The notes beneath the pieces were generated by a model. It saw only the letters and a list, made by a program, of their open reading frames with translations. It did not search any database and had not been told where the DNA came from. Source: Arthrobacter sp. fls2-241-R2A-200 (GTDB lineage: Bacteria > Actinomycetota > Actinomycetes > Actinomycetales > Micrococcaceae). Taken from it: 64,000 nt of DNA. The position numbers and the translations under genes are program-made. Within the stretch, counting starts at the first letter, position 1, and each line of letters starts with the position of its first letter. Shown here piece after piece: positions 1 through 12,000 of this stretch. Location of the stretch: the NCBI RefSeq assembly GCF_030209745.1, contig NZ_JARVRJ010000011.1, forward strand, positions 149,098 through 213,097. The letters are read 5' to 3'.

Positions 1-1166
1 GAACCGTGGTTCAGGAAAATGATGTTCTGAATGGCACCGTTGCGATCAGTGTCCGCCGCCCACACCTGCTTGGAGACACGGGCGGATTCCCCCAGCATCT
101 CCGCGATGATCGGCCACCCGATGATGGCCGCGAGCACACCGGAGACGGCCAGGTAGACGACAATGCCCAGAATCCTGCCCCGTCGGCGCACCAGGGCGGC
201 CAGCAACCAGAAGAACAGCACGGGAAGGACAACGAACGCGAGCGAGGGATGCACGGCGATCAGGCCCACAGCTCCGAATGCGATGCCAGGCACCCAAAAC
301 TTCTGACGTTCCAACGCGCCCTTCACCGCGAGGAGCACGAACGGTCCAACCAATACCATGCCGGCGAAAAAGGGAATAAGGGGGCCGCGCCACAGCAAGT
401 CGTACGGGTACACGGTGAACCAGCCGGATACAGCTGCCGCCGCCGCGACGGCAAAGGGCCTGCGGGTTACCACCATCGTCAGGGCCATGGTGCTCAGTGG
501 CAACTGCACGGCCATCATCACCATGACGAACACGTTGAGGAAGACCGGGATACTTACGTTGCTCAGCGGCCAAAACAGGCTCAGAACAGCGTGGAAAGCT
601 ATAGGGTAACTCCGAATGGGAGCATCAGCGATGGAGGTGTCGTAATAAGCGAAATTGCCGGCAACACTCGGGTCCCACTCATGGTTTACCGATATCAACC
701 GGATCATGTTTGCGTGCCAAGGAATATCCCAGTCCTGGTTAATCCCCAGGAGGCCCTCTGTCCCGACTGTCCAGGAAACGCCTGCCACCACGCCTCCGGC
801 GACGAGGCCCGCCAGCAGTATCCACCAAGATCCAGCCATACGCTGCTTCCCGAAAATGCTCGCTCGAGCCGCTCCGGGCCGACCGAACTTATCGGGGAAG
901 TATCGACGCAACAGCATGCGTCCGGCGAAGAGAACAGCGCACAAAACAAGCAGGACCGCCACCACCGGGAGCAACTGCCAGCTCATTCCTACCGAGTGCC
1001 CCAGCACTCCAATAACTGACAAGACTCCCATGCCAAGCAAGGGTGCCACCACGGGCAAGAGGATGCGCCGGACACCAAGCGCCTCCCCGAGGAGCCAACC
1101 GGGACCCCACCACAACAGGACGATCAGCAGTACACACAACAGCAGGGGGCCGATACCCATTCCCAC
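1..1166 (-). CDS. DUF6541-like integral membrane protein (partial, C-terminus off the left edge)
   Basis: I translated the complementary strand by hand: it stays open from a GTG at 1166 to the window edge (388 codons). An AGAAAGG-type ribosome site precedes the GTG, and an in-frame ATG lies two codons further in. The product is strongly hydrophobic, starting with membrane segments rich in L, V and W. A loop reading GINQDWDIPWHANMIR is followed by SYPIAFHAVLSLFWPLS and more membrane helices. This pattern recalls DUF6541 proteins, large polytopic proteins often found among actinobacterial glycosyltransferase genes. It begins 66 bp after the ABC exporter ATPase on the same strand, so a role in surface-glycan assembly is inferred. 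The exact function is unknown. Apparent genes on the plus strand here are shadows. Confidence 0.72.
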   Translation of the reverse strand, partial: MGMGIGPLLLCVLLIVLLWWGPGWLLGEALGVRRILLPVVAPLLGMGVLSVIGVLGHSVGMSWQLLPVVAVLLVLCAVLFAGRMLLRRYFPDKFGRPGAARASIFGKQRMAGSWWILLAGLVAGGVVAGVSWTVGTEGLLGINQDWDIPWHANMIRLISVNHEWDPSVAGNFAYYDTSIADAPIRSYPIAFHAVLSLFWPLSNVSIPVFLNVFVMVMMAVQLPLSTMALTMVVTRRPFAVAAAAAVSGWFTVYPYDLLWRGPLIPFFAGMVLVGPFVLLAVKGALERQKFWVPGIAFGAVGLIAVHPSLAFVVLPVLFFWLLAALVRRRGRILGIVVYLAVSGVLAAIIGWPIIAEMLGESARVSKQVWAADTDRNGAIQNIIFLNHG

Positions 1167-1232
1167 GATCGCCTTTCTTAGATGCTTACACCAGCCATCC
1201 GTTGACAGACGACTCTTGCATTTGAATACCGG

Positions 1233-1964
1233 TTAGTTGCGTTCCCGAAGCCAGGCCACAGCCTGGTCTGCGGGACCTTCGAACTGGACAGTGCCGGAGG
1301 AAAGAACCACTCCCCTGTCGCAGATCCGCGAGATCATATCCAGGTCGTGGCTAACCACCACCAACGTCCGTCCCTCATCAGAGAGCTGCTTGATCTTGGC
1401 CAAACACTTCTTCTGGAAGGGTTCGTCGCCAACAGCAAGGATCTCGTCGACGAGAAAGATATCGGGTTGCGTATGGACCGCGACTGCGAAGGCCAAACGA
1501 AGGAACATTCCAGAGGAATAGAACTTCACCTCCGTATCGATGAACTGCTCGATCTCGGAGAAAGCAACGATGTCGTCAAATTTCTCGTTGATCTCCTGTT
1601 CGGACATCCCAAGGATCGCGGCGTTGAGATAGACGTTCTCCCTACCCGACAGGTCGGGGTGGAAGCCGGCTCCGACCTCGATCAAGCCCGCTACGCGACC
1701 TTTGGTTCGCACTGTTCCCTTATCCGGCAGGATGACTCCGGAGATGAGCTTCAGGAGTGTGGACTTCCCCGAGCCGTTGAAGCCCAACAAGGCCACGGTT
1801 TCGCCCGGCTGAATCTCGAAGCTCACGTCATGGAGGGCGTCAAACCTCTTGGTGAGATCTCCTTTTCGGCCTTTCGCGAGCCAAACAAGCGTCTCTTTCA
1901 TGGAATGGGAGTGTCGGAGGTTGAAGGTCTTCTTCAAACCTTTGACTATCACTGCGGCGCCCAT
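1233..1964 (-). CDS. polysaccharide ABC transporter ATP-binding protein (Wzt/TagH type)
   Basis: This is the nucleotide-binding subunit of a polysaccharide exporter, acting at the inner face of the membrane. Walker A GFNGSGKS lies at residues 61-68, the signature YSSGM at 149-153, Walker B IFLVDEILAVGD at 169-180 and the H-loop His at about 206. The long spacer before Walker A (FNLRHSHSMKETLVWLAKG) is typical of the Wzt/TagH/RfbE branch. At 243 residues it has no C-terminal carbohydrate-binding extension, so recognition of a capped glycan end is not expected. It begins immediately after the stop of the permease gene, so the two are translated together. The substrate is inferred to be the galactan or another glycan made by the neighbouring genes. 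Confidence 0.93.
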   Translation of the reverse strand: MGAAVIVKGLKKTFNLRHSHSMKETLVWLAKGRKGDLTKRFDALHDVSFEIQPGETVALLGFNGSGKSTLLKLISGVILPDKGTVRTKGRVAGLIEVGAGFHPDLSGRENVYLNAAILGMSEQEINEKFDDIVAFSEIEQFIDTEVKFYSSGMFLRLAFAVAVHTQPDIFLVDEILAVGDEPFQKKCLAKIKQLSDEGRTLVVVSHDLDMISRICDRGVVLSSGTVQFEGPADQAVAWLRERN

Positions 1965-2822
1965 CTAGACCTCCTGCGCAAAGTGGCCCTCGAGCCGTCG
2001 GAACACGAGCTGACCGATGATAAGGAATACTGCCGCCATTCCCAGTCCCGCAAAGCCTGTCAGGAGAAGATGCGGCGGCAATTCCACCGGCCTGGTCACG
2101 GTGGGGTACCAGAATGCCCAGTGGAAAAGTTCCACCGCCACCGTGATGGGGTTGAGTTGGTAGACCGTCAGCACCCAAGGGGCTGCAAGACGGCGAATCA
2201 TCGTCCAGTCGTACAGGACCGGGGAGGTCCATGTGACGATCATCATTAGCATGTCCACGATGTTCTCCGCATCACGGAAGAACACGTTGATGGCCCCGGC
2301 CAACAGACCGAGCCCCGTGGCCGTCACCGCCACGATGATAAAGCCCAAGACCGCTCCGAAGAGTTGCATCACGTCCGGGTGCCAGCCAGTGAGTAAGGCC
2401 GCTGCCATCAGGACCACCAATTGCGGGAGGAAGTGAACCGCTGCCACCCACACCGAGGCAACCGGGAAAAGCTCCCGGGGTAGATAGATCTTCTTGACCA
2501 GCGCCGCGTTCCAGACGATCGACCGCGTGGCGTTCGAGAATGCCTCGGTGAAGAAGTTGATGACGATAACACCGGAGAACATGTACAACGCGTAGTTGGG
2601 AATCTGGTCCCCTACCCGCAGGACTATGCCCAACGCGAAGAACAGGACCACATACTGAACCAGCGGCTTCACATAAGACCACGCCAAGCCCAGCACTGAA
2701 CCGCGGTAGCGCACCCGGAGCTCTTTACGAACAATCAGCTTGAGCAAATAACGGCGGCGATAAACGTCAAGCAGCCCGGCGCCGACCCCGGGAACAGCAT
2801 AAGTATCTGTGGAATTCGACAT
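1965..2822 (-). CDS. polysaccharide ABC transporter permease (Wzm/TagG type)
   Basis: This membrane subunit of the exporter is 285 residues long with about six membrane segments, as usual for the ABC-2/TagG family. The N-terminal stretch (YLLKLIVRKELRVRYRGS) and the following WSYVKPLVQYVVLFFALGIV are characteristic of the family. It lies 2 bp after the glycosyltransferase stop and abuts the ATPase gene, so the order glf, glfT, permease, ATPase forms one leftward operon. In mycobacteria a similar Wzm/Wzt pair exports the arabinogalactan galactan. The same job here is an inference from context. Confidence 0.92.
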   Translation of the reverse strand: MSNSTDTYAVPGVGAGLLDVYRRRYLLKLIVRKELRVRYRGSVLGLAWSYVKPLVQYVVLFFALGIVLRVGDQIPNYALYMFSGVIVINFFTEAFSNATRSIVWNAALVKKIYLPRELFPVASVWVAAVHFLPQLVVLMAAALLTGWHPDVMQLFGAVLGFIIVAVTATGLGLLAGAINVFFRDAENIVDMLMMIVTWTSPVLYDWTMIRRLAAPWVLTVYQLNPITVAVELFHWAFWYPTVTRPVELPPHLLLTGFAGLGMAAVFLIIGQLVFRRLEGHFAQEV

Positions 2823-2824
2823 CG

Positions 2825-6060
<3,236 letters not shown>

Positions 6061-6139
6061 CTACTGCTCAAGGCTACCCGACGTTCCAGCGGTTCCCCGA
6101 TTCGAGGGGCCCGGACTCGGCGTGACTTGGAACCGAAAA

Positions 6140-6180
6140 GGGAACGGGAGGCCTGGCCCGTGGCCAAGCCTCCCGCTCCC
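6140..6180 (-). terminator. terminator after the amino-sugar operon
   Basis: Two 13-nt arms, GGGAACGGGAGGC (6140-6152) and GCCTCCCGCTCCC (6168-6180), pair with one mismatch. The loop contains an inner TGGCC/GGCCA pairing. Read leftward the hairpin is followed by TTTTCGG. It lies just downstream of the dehydrogenase gene and upstream of glf, so it separates the two leftward operons. Confidence 0.7.
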
Positions 6181-6202
6181 GGTTTTGTGCAAAACTTTGC
6201 AA

Positions 6203-7189
6203 CTAGAGCGTGACGACAGCCCCAGTGCTCGCCGACTGAAGAACAGCCTCGGCGACGCGAAGTGTCTCCAAGCCCTCTGCCATTGTGACGATGTTCATGG
6301 ACTTTCCGAGGACTGCGTCCCGGAAGGCTTCGTGTTCCATCTTCAGGGGTTCGCGTTTGGCCAGCGCGAACCTCGTCGAAGAACCTTCGGACACACCCCT
6401 GAACGCTGCGACAGAGTCCCAGTCAGTCTGGAACGTTCCGTTCTCGACGAACGTCAAATCCGCTGAAATGGTGTCCGCGATGTACGCCCCACGCTCGCCA
6501 AGCACCACGGTGGTCCGCTCTTTCATAGGCGACAACCAGTTCACGATGTGGTTGGTCACCACGCCACTGCGGAGATGGCCGATAGCGGTGACCATGTCCT
6601 CATGTTCGCGGCCGCTCCTGCATGTGGTATGCGCAACGACGTTGACGAAGTTGCTCTGTGCCAACCACGCTGTGAGATCAATGTCGTGCGTCGCCAAATC
6701 CTTAACGACCCCGACGTCGGCGATCCGGGCGGGGAAAGGGCCTTGACGACGGGTCGAGATTTGGTAGACCTCTCCCAGATCGCCATTACCAAGCCGTTCG
6801 CGGAGGCTCTGCAGAGACGGGTTGAACCGCTCAATGTGCCCCACCGCTCCAATCAGGCCTCGTGAGTCGAAGGCTTCGGCGATACGACGACCGGATTCCG
6901 AGTCGTTGGCGATCGGCTTTTCCACGAGGCAATGGATGCCCGCTTCGGCCAACTGCAAAGCAACCTCTTCGTGAAGGATCGTCGGCACGGCTGCCACGGC
7001 CATGTCGATGCCCTGCGCGATCAACTGTTCGACGGAACTGCAAACCTCCAGCCCGTCAGCGACGTTGTGTGGATCGCCGAAGGAATCCGCCACGGCAACC
7101 AGGTCGACCCCATCAAGCTCCCGGATAACGCGGGCATGGTGGCGGCCCATCATGCCCAGACCGATGAGTCCGGCACGCAAATTCGCCAC
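6203..7189 (-). CDS. Gfo/Idh/MocA-family dehydrogenase (probable UDP-HexNAc 3-dehydrogenase, WbpB-like)
   Basis: This 328-residue NAD(P)-dependent sugar dehydrogenase has the dinucleotide-binding motif GLIGLGMMGRHHARVI at the start, the catalytic-lysine motif EKPIAND near residue 92, and DLATHDIDLTAWL near residue 169. The GTG start overlaps the stop of the aminotransferase gene by one base (TAGTG). The gene set (acetyltransferase, PLP aminotransferase, this dehydrogenase) corresponds to WbpD, WbpE and WbpB, which convert the C3 hydroxyl of a UDP-N-acetylhexosamine derivative into an acetamido group. The reaction is inferred from family plus context. No 6-dehydrogenase (WbpA) or 2-epimerase (WbpI) is present in the window. 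Confidence 0.87.
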   Translation of the reverse strand: MANLRAGLIGLGMMGRHHARVIRELDGVDLVAVADSFGDPHNVADGLEVCSSVEQLIAQGIDMAVAAVPTILHEEVALQLAEAGIHCLVEKPIANDSESGRRIAEAFDSRGLIGAVGHIERFNPSLQSLRERLGNGDLGEVYQISTRRQGPFPARIADVGVVKDLATHDIDLTAWLAQSNFVNVVAHTTCRSGREHEDMVTAIGHLRSGVVTNHIVNWLSPMKERTTVVLGERGAYIADTISADLTFVENGTFQTDWDSVAAFRGVSEGSSTRFALAKREPLKMEHEAFRDAVLGKSMNIVTMAEGLETLRVAEAVLQSASTGAVVTL

Positions 7190-8280
7190 TAGCTGCCTGC
7201 CTTCGCGACTGCGTTGACCGCTGAAACGATTCGTTCTAGATCATCTTGGCTCAGTGACGGATGGACTGGAATCGAGAGGACACTGGCGGCGGCGTCCTCC
7301 GTGACGGGCAGATCGTCCGAGGTTTGGAATGGGGCGAGGCGGTGATTGGGGATCGGGTAATAAACGCCGCAGCCGACCATGTACTCCTCGCGCAGGGCCT
7401 TGGCGAACCCGTCGCGATCGTCACCAATGCGAATGGTGTACTGGTGGTAGACGTGCTCGTAGCCCTCGGCGACCTTCGGAGTGATGACACCTTCAAGGTT
7501 GGCGTCGAAAAAGGCCGCGTTCTCCTGGCGGGTCTTCGTCCACGCCTCGACCTTGGTCAACTGCACCCGACCGATAGCTGCATGGATGTTGGTCATGCGG
7601 CAGTTGAATCCAACAAGTTCGTTTTCATACTGGCGCTCCATGCCTTGGTTGCGGAGCAGGCGCAAGCGACGCTCGACGTCGGCCAAGCCAGTGCTGACCA
7701 TGCCGCCCTCGCCCGAAGTCATGTTCTTCGTGGGGTAGAGGCTGAACATGGCAAAGTCACCGAACGTACCCACCTTGCGGCCGTTGACGGCAGCACCGTG
7801 CGCCTGCGCAGCGTCCTCAAAAACCTTGACGTTGTGCTTGGCAGCGACCGCCCCAATGGCATCGACGTCGAACGGATGGCCGTAGAGGTGAACGGGCATG
7901 ATTGCCGCGGTACGGTCAGTGATTTTCGACTCGACCGAAGCCGGATCGAGAGTGTAGTAGTCGGCATCGACGTCGGCGAATACCGGGGTCGCCCCGGTCA
8001 GTGCGACGGAGTTGGCTGTCGCGGCAAACGTGAACGAGGGAACAATAACTTCATCTCCGGGGCCGATCCCGGCTGCCAGCAGGCCAAGGTGCAGTCCCGA
8101 AGTGCCGGAGTTGACGGCCACGGCACCGCGGCCGTCAAGGAGAACCTGCGAGAATTCCTGTTCGAAGGATGCTACTTCCGTGCCTTGGGCGAGCTGGCCT
8201 GATGCCAAAACGGCGTCGACGGCTTGGCGTTCCTCCTCGCCGATAATGGGCTTAGCGGGGGGTATGAATTCTGGGCTCAT
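7189..8280 (-). CDS. DegT/DnrJ/EryC1/StrS-family sugar aminotransferase (WbpE-like)
   Basis: This PLP-dependent aminotransferase probably aminates the 3-keto sugar nucleotide made by the adjacent dehydrogenase. It shows the family pattern: VNSGTSGLHLGLLAAGI near residue 58, IVPSFTFAATANS, the cofactor-contacting FEDAAQAHGA near residue 155, and the Schiff-base lysine in SLYPTKNMTSGEGGM near residue 184. Length is 363 residues, normal for the family. Its ATG overlaps the acetyltransferase stop by 4 bp (ATGA). The regiochemistry (C3) is inferred from the neighbours. Confidence 0.92.
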   Translation of the reverse strand: MSPEFIPPAKPIIGEEERQAVDAVLASGQLAQGTEVASFEQEFSQVLLDGRGAVAVNSGTSGLHLGLLAAGIGPGDEVIVPSFTFAATANSVALTGATPVFADVDADYYTLDPASVESKITDRTAAIMPVHLYGHPFDVDAIGAVAAKHNVKVFEDAAQAHGAAVNGRKVGTFGDFAMFSLYPTKNMTSGEGGMVSTGLADVERRLRLLRNQGMERQYENELVGFNCRMTNIHAAIGRVQLTKVEAWTKTRQENAAFFDANLEGVITPKVAEGYEHVYHQYTIRIGDDRDGFAKALREEYMVGCGVYYPIPNHRLAPFQTSDDLPVTEDAAASVLSIPVHPSLSQDDLERIVSAVNAVAKAGS

Positions 8281-8867
8281 GCCTGTACCTCTCGGAGAGT
8301 CTCGTTCTGTTCAACATATGTAGCGCCTGTTTCGGGGCAGACCCAGTTGTCGCCGTCTCGCTTCAGAGGAAAACCGGCCCTGCCGACCCAACCGACACGT
8401 TTGGCCGGGACGCCGACCATCAGGGCAAAATCGGGAACGTCCTTCGCGACGACGGCTCCGGCGGCCACTGTGGCCCACCGTCCAATCGTCACGGGTGCAA
8501 CGCAAACGGCCCGGGCACCTATCGAGGCACCCTCCCGAATGGTGACCCCCACGGGTTCCCAATCGTGCGCGCTTTTCAAGGTGCCGTCCGGAGCGACGGC
8601 CCTGGGATAAGTATCGTTCGTCAGGACAACAGCCGGGCCTATGAAGACTCCAGCCTCCAGTTCCGCTGGCTCATAGACAAGGGCATAGTTCTGAACTTTG
8701 CAGTTATCCCCCATCTTGACCCCGGTACCAACGTAAGCGCCTCGTCCCACGATGCAGTTGACGCCCAATTCGGCCTGCTCGCGCACCTGGGCCAGGTGCC
8801 AAATCTTCGACCCATCGCCAATTACAGCCTGGTCTGAAACATCGGCACTCTCTGCAACCACTATCAC
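8277..8867 (-). CDS. hexapeptide-repeat N-acetyltransferase (WbpD-like)
   Basis: This left-handed beta-helix acyltransferase has many hexapeptide repeats of the [VIL]GxGxx kind (AVIGDGSKIWHLAQV, GAYVGTGVKMGDN, ASIGARAVCVAP), then AAGAVVAKDVPDFALMVGVPAK, the usual end of sugar O/N-acetyltransferases. A short C-terminal part carries CPETG, after a WVC that could bind metal. I chose the GTG at 8867 because GGAAGG lies about 10 nt before it and the protein then starts at the first coil; an upstream TTG at 8903 is possible. It is first in the operon and probably acetylates the amino group installed by the following aminotransferase. Confidence 0.9.
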   Translation of the reverse strand: MIVVAESADVSDQAVIGDGSKIWHLAQVREQAELGVNCIVGRGAYVGTGVKMGDNCKVQNYALVYEPAELEAGVFIGPAVVLTNDTYPRAVAPDGTLKSAHDWEPVGVTIREGASIGARAVCVAPVTIGRWATVAAGAVVAKDVPDFALMVGVPAKRVGWVGRAGFPLKRDGDNWVCPETGATYVEQNETLREVQA

Positions 8868-9053
8868 CGGTGAAGGTCCTTCCTCATTGAGCACACGCGA
8901 CAACGAGATTCATCTTAGCTGAGACCAGTCACCCCGGGGCGACGGAAGCGTGATCACGAAAGTTGTCCACATAGAGCGTGCACGGTAAACAAATCCGTTC
9001 ATCGCACCAATAGCGTCAGGACAGGACGCCGACGGGCACGGAGGGAATGGCAG

Positions 9054-12000
9054 ATGACTTTGGAATGCACGCTGGTAGTTGGACCAGGAGCTTCAGCTGC
9101 TCATGAGCCTGAGGAATTGTCTATATCCGTCCCCGACGGAACGCCCGGAACTGACGTCCAGTCGCTGTTGAAAGAAGCCCGAGGTAGCGGGCGGATCTAC
9201 GTTGCAGGTGAAGACATCTCCCTGCTCACGGTCGGGCGTCCCCCCTTGGTGGCAGGTGCCGTACTGGTGGACGGATTTGTGCCAGGGCACGAGAACAGCC
9301 CGAAGTCTTCTCCCCTGCTTTTATTGGTTCACTCAGGTCCCGCTGCCGGCATGGTCTTTCCTCTTTACCGGGGCAGGTATCGGGTGGGCAGGGGCATTGG
9401 CAACATCACCGTACCTGATCCAAGAATGTCCCGTGAGCATGCCGTCATTGACGTCTCCAGCACCTCGGTAACCATCACTCGACGCGACAAGTCGACGCCG
9501 TTGCTGGTAAATGGACAGCCTGCCGGGCAAGCACGGCTTACCCCTGAGACTACGTTCCAGTGCGGTAGCACCCTTTTTAGTGTCATCACGGACAACGGGC
9601 CAACCCCCGGACTTCCCAAGGAGGCCGGCCAGTCGGTAGAAACGCCAATCGAGGTTGCCCATGCCCCGGCATCACGCAACGTGCTCGCCGTGACCTTGGC
9701 TGCGGGAATGCCGCTGGTCATGGGCATTGGGCTGGCAGTCGTGTCGGGGATGTGGCTGTACTTAGGGCTCTCTGCCATGTCCGCTGCCAGTCTTTTGATC
9801 CCTATGTTCTCCGGTCTAAAGAGCCGACGGGAGTTCAAGGCAGCGTTGGCTGAGGGAGTAAAGGATGACACCCAGCGACGACGGCGGACGGCGCCATCTG
9901 CAGCGGACATATTGGTCGCACTGCACTCCGAGCGGGGCCGTTGGAAAGCCGGGAGTGCGATGCCCGCGCAGCGTGGAAGGGGAACAACGGCCAACCAGAG
10001 TCGCGCTCTGCGTGGAAGCGTGGCTCAGGAATCCGCGGTGTGGGTACGGCTGGGTGTGCGGCATGCGCAGGCCAATGTCTGCTTGGTCCCGGGTGTTCGG
10101 CACTTCCAAGCTCCAACTATCGGATCCGCAGCACTTACCCTTGACCCGCGGCTTCCGTTAGTCATCCTTCGAGGGCGTTCGGAACATGTTGACGCCATGA
10201 TTCGGTTCATCGTGATGCAGCTTGTTAGTTTTCAGGCATCTGCCTTGTCACCGATCATTCTCCTTGGGCCCGTGGACCGGCTACCGCTGCCCGCCCGATT
10301 CCTGCCCGGCACGTACCTTGCCGCCTCCCCGTCGGCGGCGCTGGCCACCCTCCACCGACTGCGCAACGGGGAAAGCGGGCATCTTATCCTTTTCGATGAC
10401 GCCTCCCTGGAGGACAACCAGGGGCTTGCAACGCTTCTGGACAGCGCACACTTAGCAAAGTGGAGGGTCATTCGTGGCGGCAGTCCAAGCAGTTCCGACG
10501 TCCAATCCGCCGAAGGACCGGCCGTCATAGAAATCTCAACGTCAGGTATCTCGGCCACGTTGGATGCCGGTGGCCATCACCAAGCTTTCATTCCGGATCT
10601 GCTCCCCGGCGAAGTGTTCGATGGATTCTGCCGGATATCGGGCTTAACTAGCCAAGTACCGTCCCCCGCCGAAGACGGCATCCCCCGACGCTGTTCGTTG
10701 GTAGAGCTTCGTTCCTATGGGCAGCGGAGCATTCTTCGACGATGGGATGCCGTGGGCCTGCAGAAAAGGCTCCAAGCAGTTCTGGGATGGGGCATCGAAG
10801 GGCACATGGATTTCGATTTCGGCTTGGACGGTCCTCATCTCTTGGTAGCAGGGACCACGGGGTCGGGAAAATCCGAGCTACTTCGATCCTTGGTGGTATC
10901 GCTGGCTCTGAACCATCCACCAGAACACGTTACGTTCTTGTTTTTCGATTTTAAGGGCGGGTCAGGTTTGCGTCCGCTGACCGGGCTGCCCCATTGCCTT
11001 GGCTTGCTCACCGATCTGTCTGAACATCAACTGGATCGGGCGCTGGTTTCCCTCCGGGCCGAGATCCGGTATCGGGAGGAGAGGTTCCAAGCGGTCGGCG
11101 CATCCGATCTGTCTGCCTATCAGCAGGCAAGGGTCCCTTCCAACGAATCAATCCCCCACCTCTTTGTTGTCATTGACGAATTTCGCATGCTTGTGGACGA
11201 GGCCCCCGGCGCTCTCCGCGAGCTCATGCGAGTCGCAACCGTTGGCCGGTCGCTCGGCATCCATTTAGTGATGGCCACCCAAAGACCGCAAGGTGCCTTG
11301 ACTGCCGATATCCGAGCAAACGTGACATCAAGCATCGCTCTTCGCGTACAAACAGAAATGGAATCAGTAGACATTATCAATGCCAAGTCGGCCGCATTCA
11401 TTAGTGTAGAAACCCCCGGTCGGGCCTATCTGGCCAGAGCGTCAAGCAGCCCCGTGGAATTTCAAACAGCGTCGTTGGCCGCTCAAATCGGAGACGAAAC
11501 ACCGCTGAATCCGCTGACATCGGGCGAACCTGCAGTCAAGAGTGCCGTCGAGTCACTGGAACAACCTCGGCAGCAGTCGAGAGGGCCTGCCGAAGAAGAG
11601 ATGCTGCCGGATTCCGGCACCTATGCGGCCGTTTCGGCTATCAAGGAGGCTTGGGGCCGACTCGGTCGTGCTGACGCGAGACGACCCGTTCCGCCCCCGC
11701 TGCCCGCATCCGTGGAATGGCACGAGACGGTGAAATGGGACGACACCGTGGAATGGGGCGGCGTTTTGGACGGCCAACCGCGCCGGCTCGGTAATGTAGT
11801 AGAACCAAATGGCAGCTGGGTCGTCGGACCGCTAGGTCTGCTCGATTTGCCTAAGCGGCAGCGAGTTGAGCCTCTGCTATGGTCCCCACGTGGACACGGT
11901 CACCTCGCAATGATCGGAGGCGCTTCCAGCGGGATGCAGGCCTGCTTCATGGCAGCCGCGGCAATGGTTGCTACCCAGGAACCAAAACCACACCTCTATA

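Noticed and set aside
6..1019. A 337-codon plus-strand frame at the left edge
   Set aside because: Its translation is hydrophilic nonsense rich in H, Q and R. The complementary strand encodes a coherent membrane protein that runs off the window.
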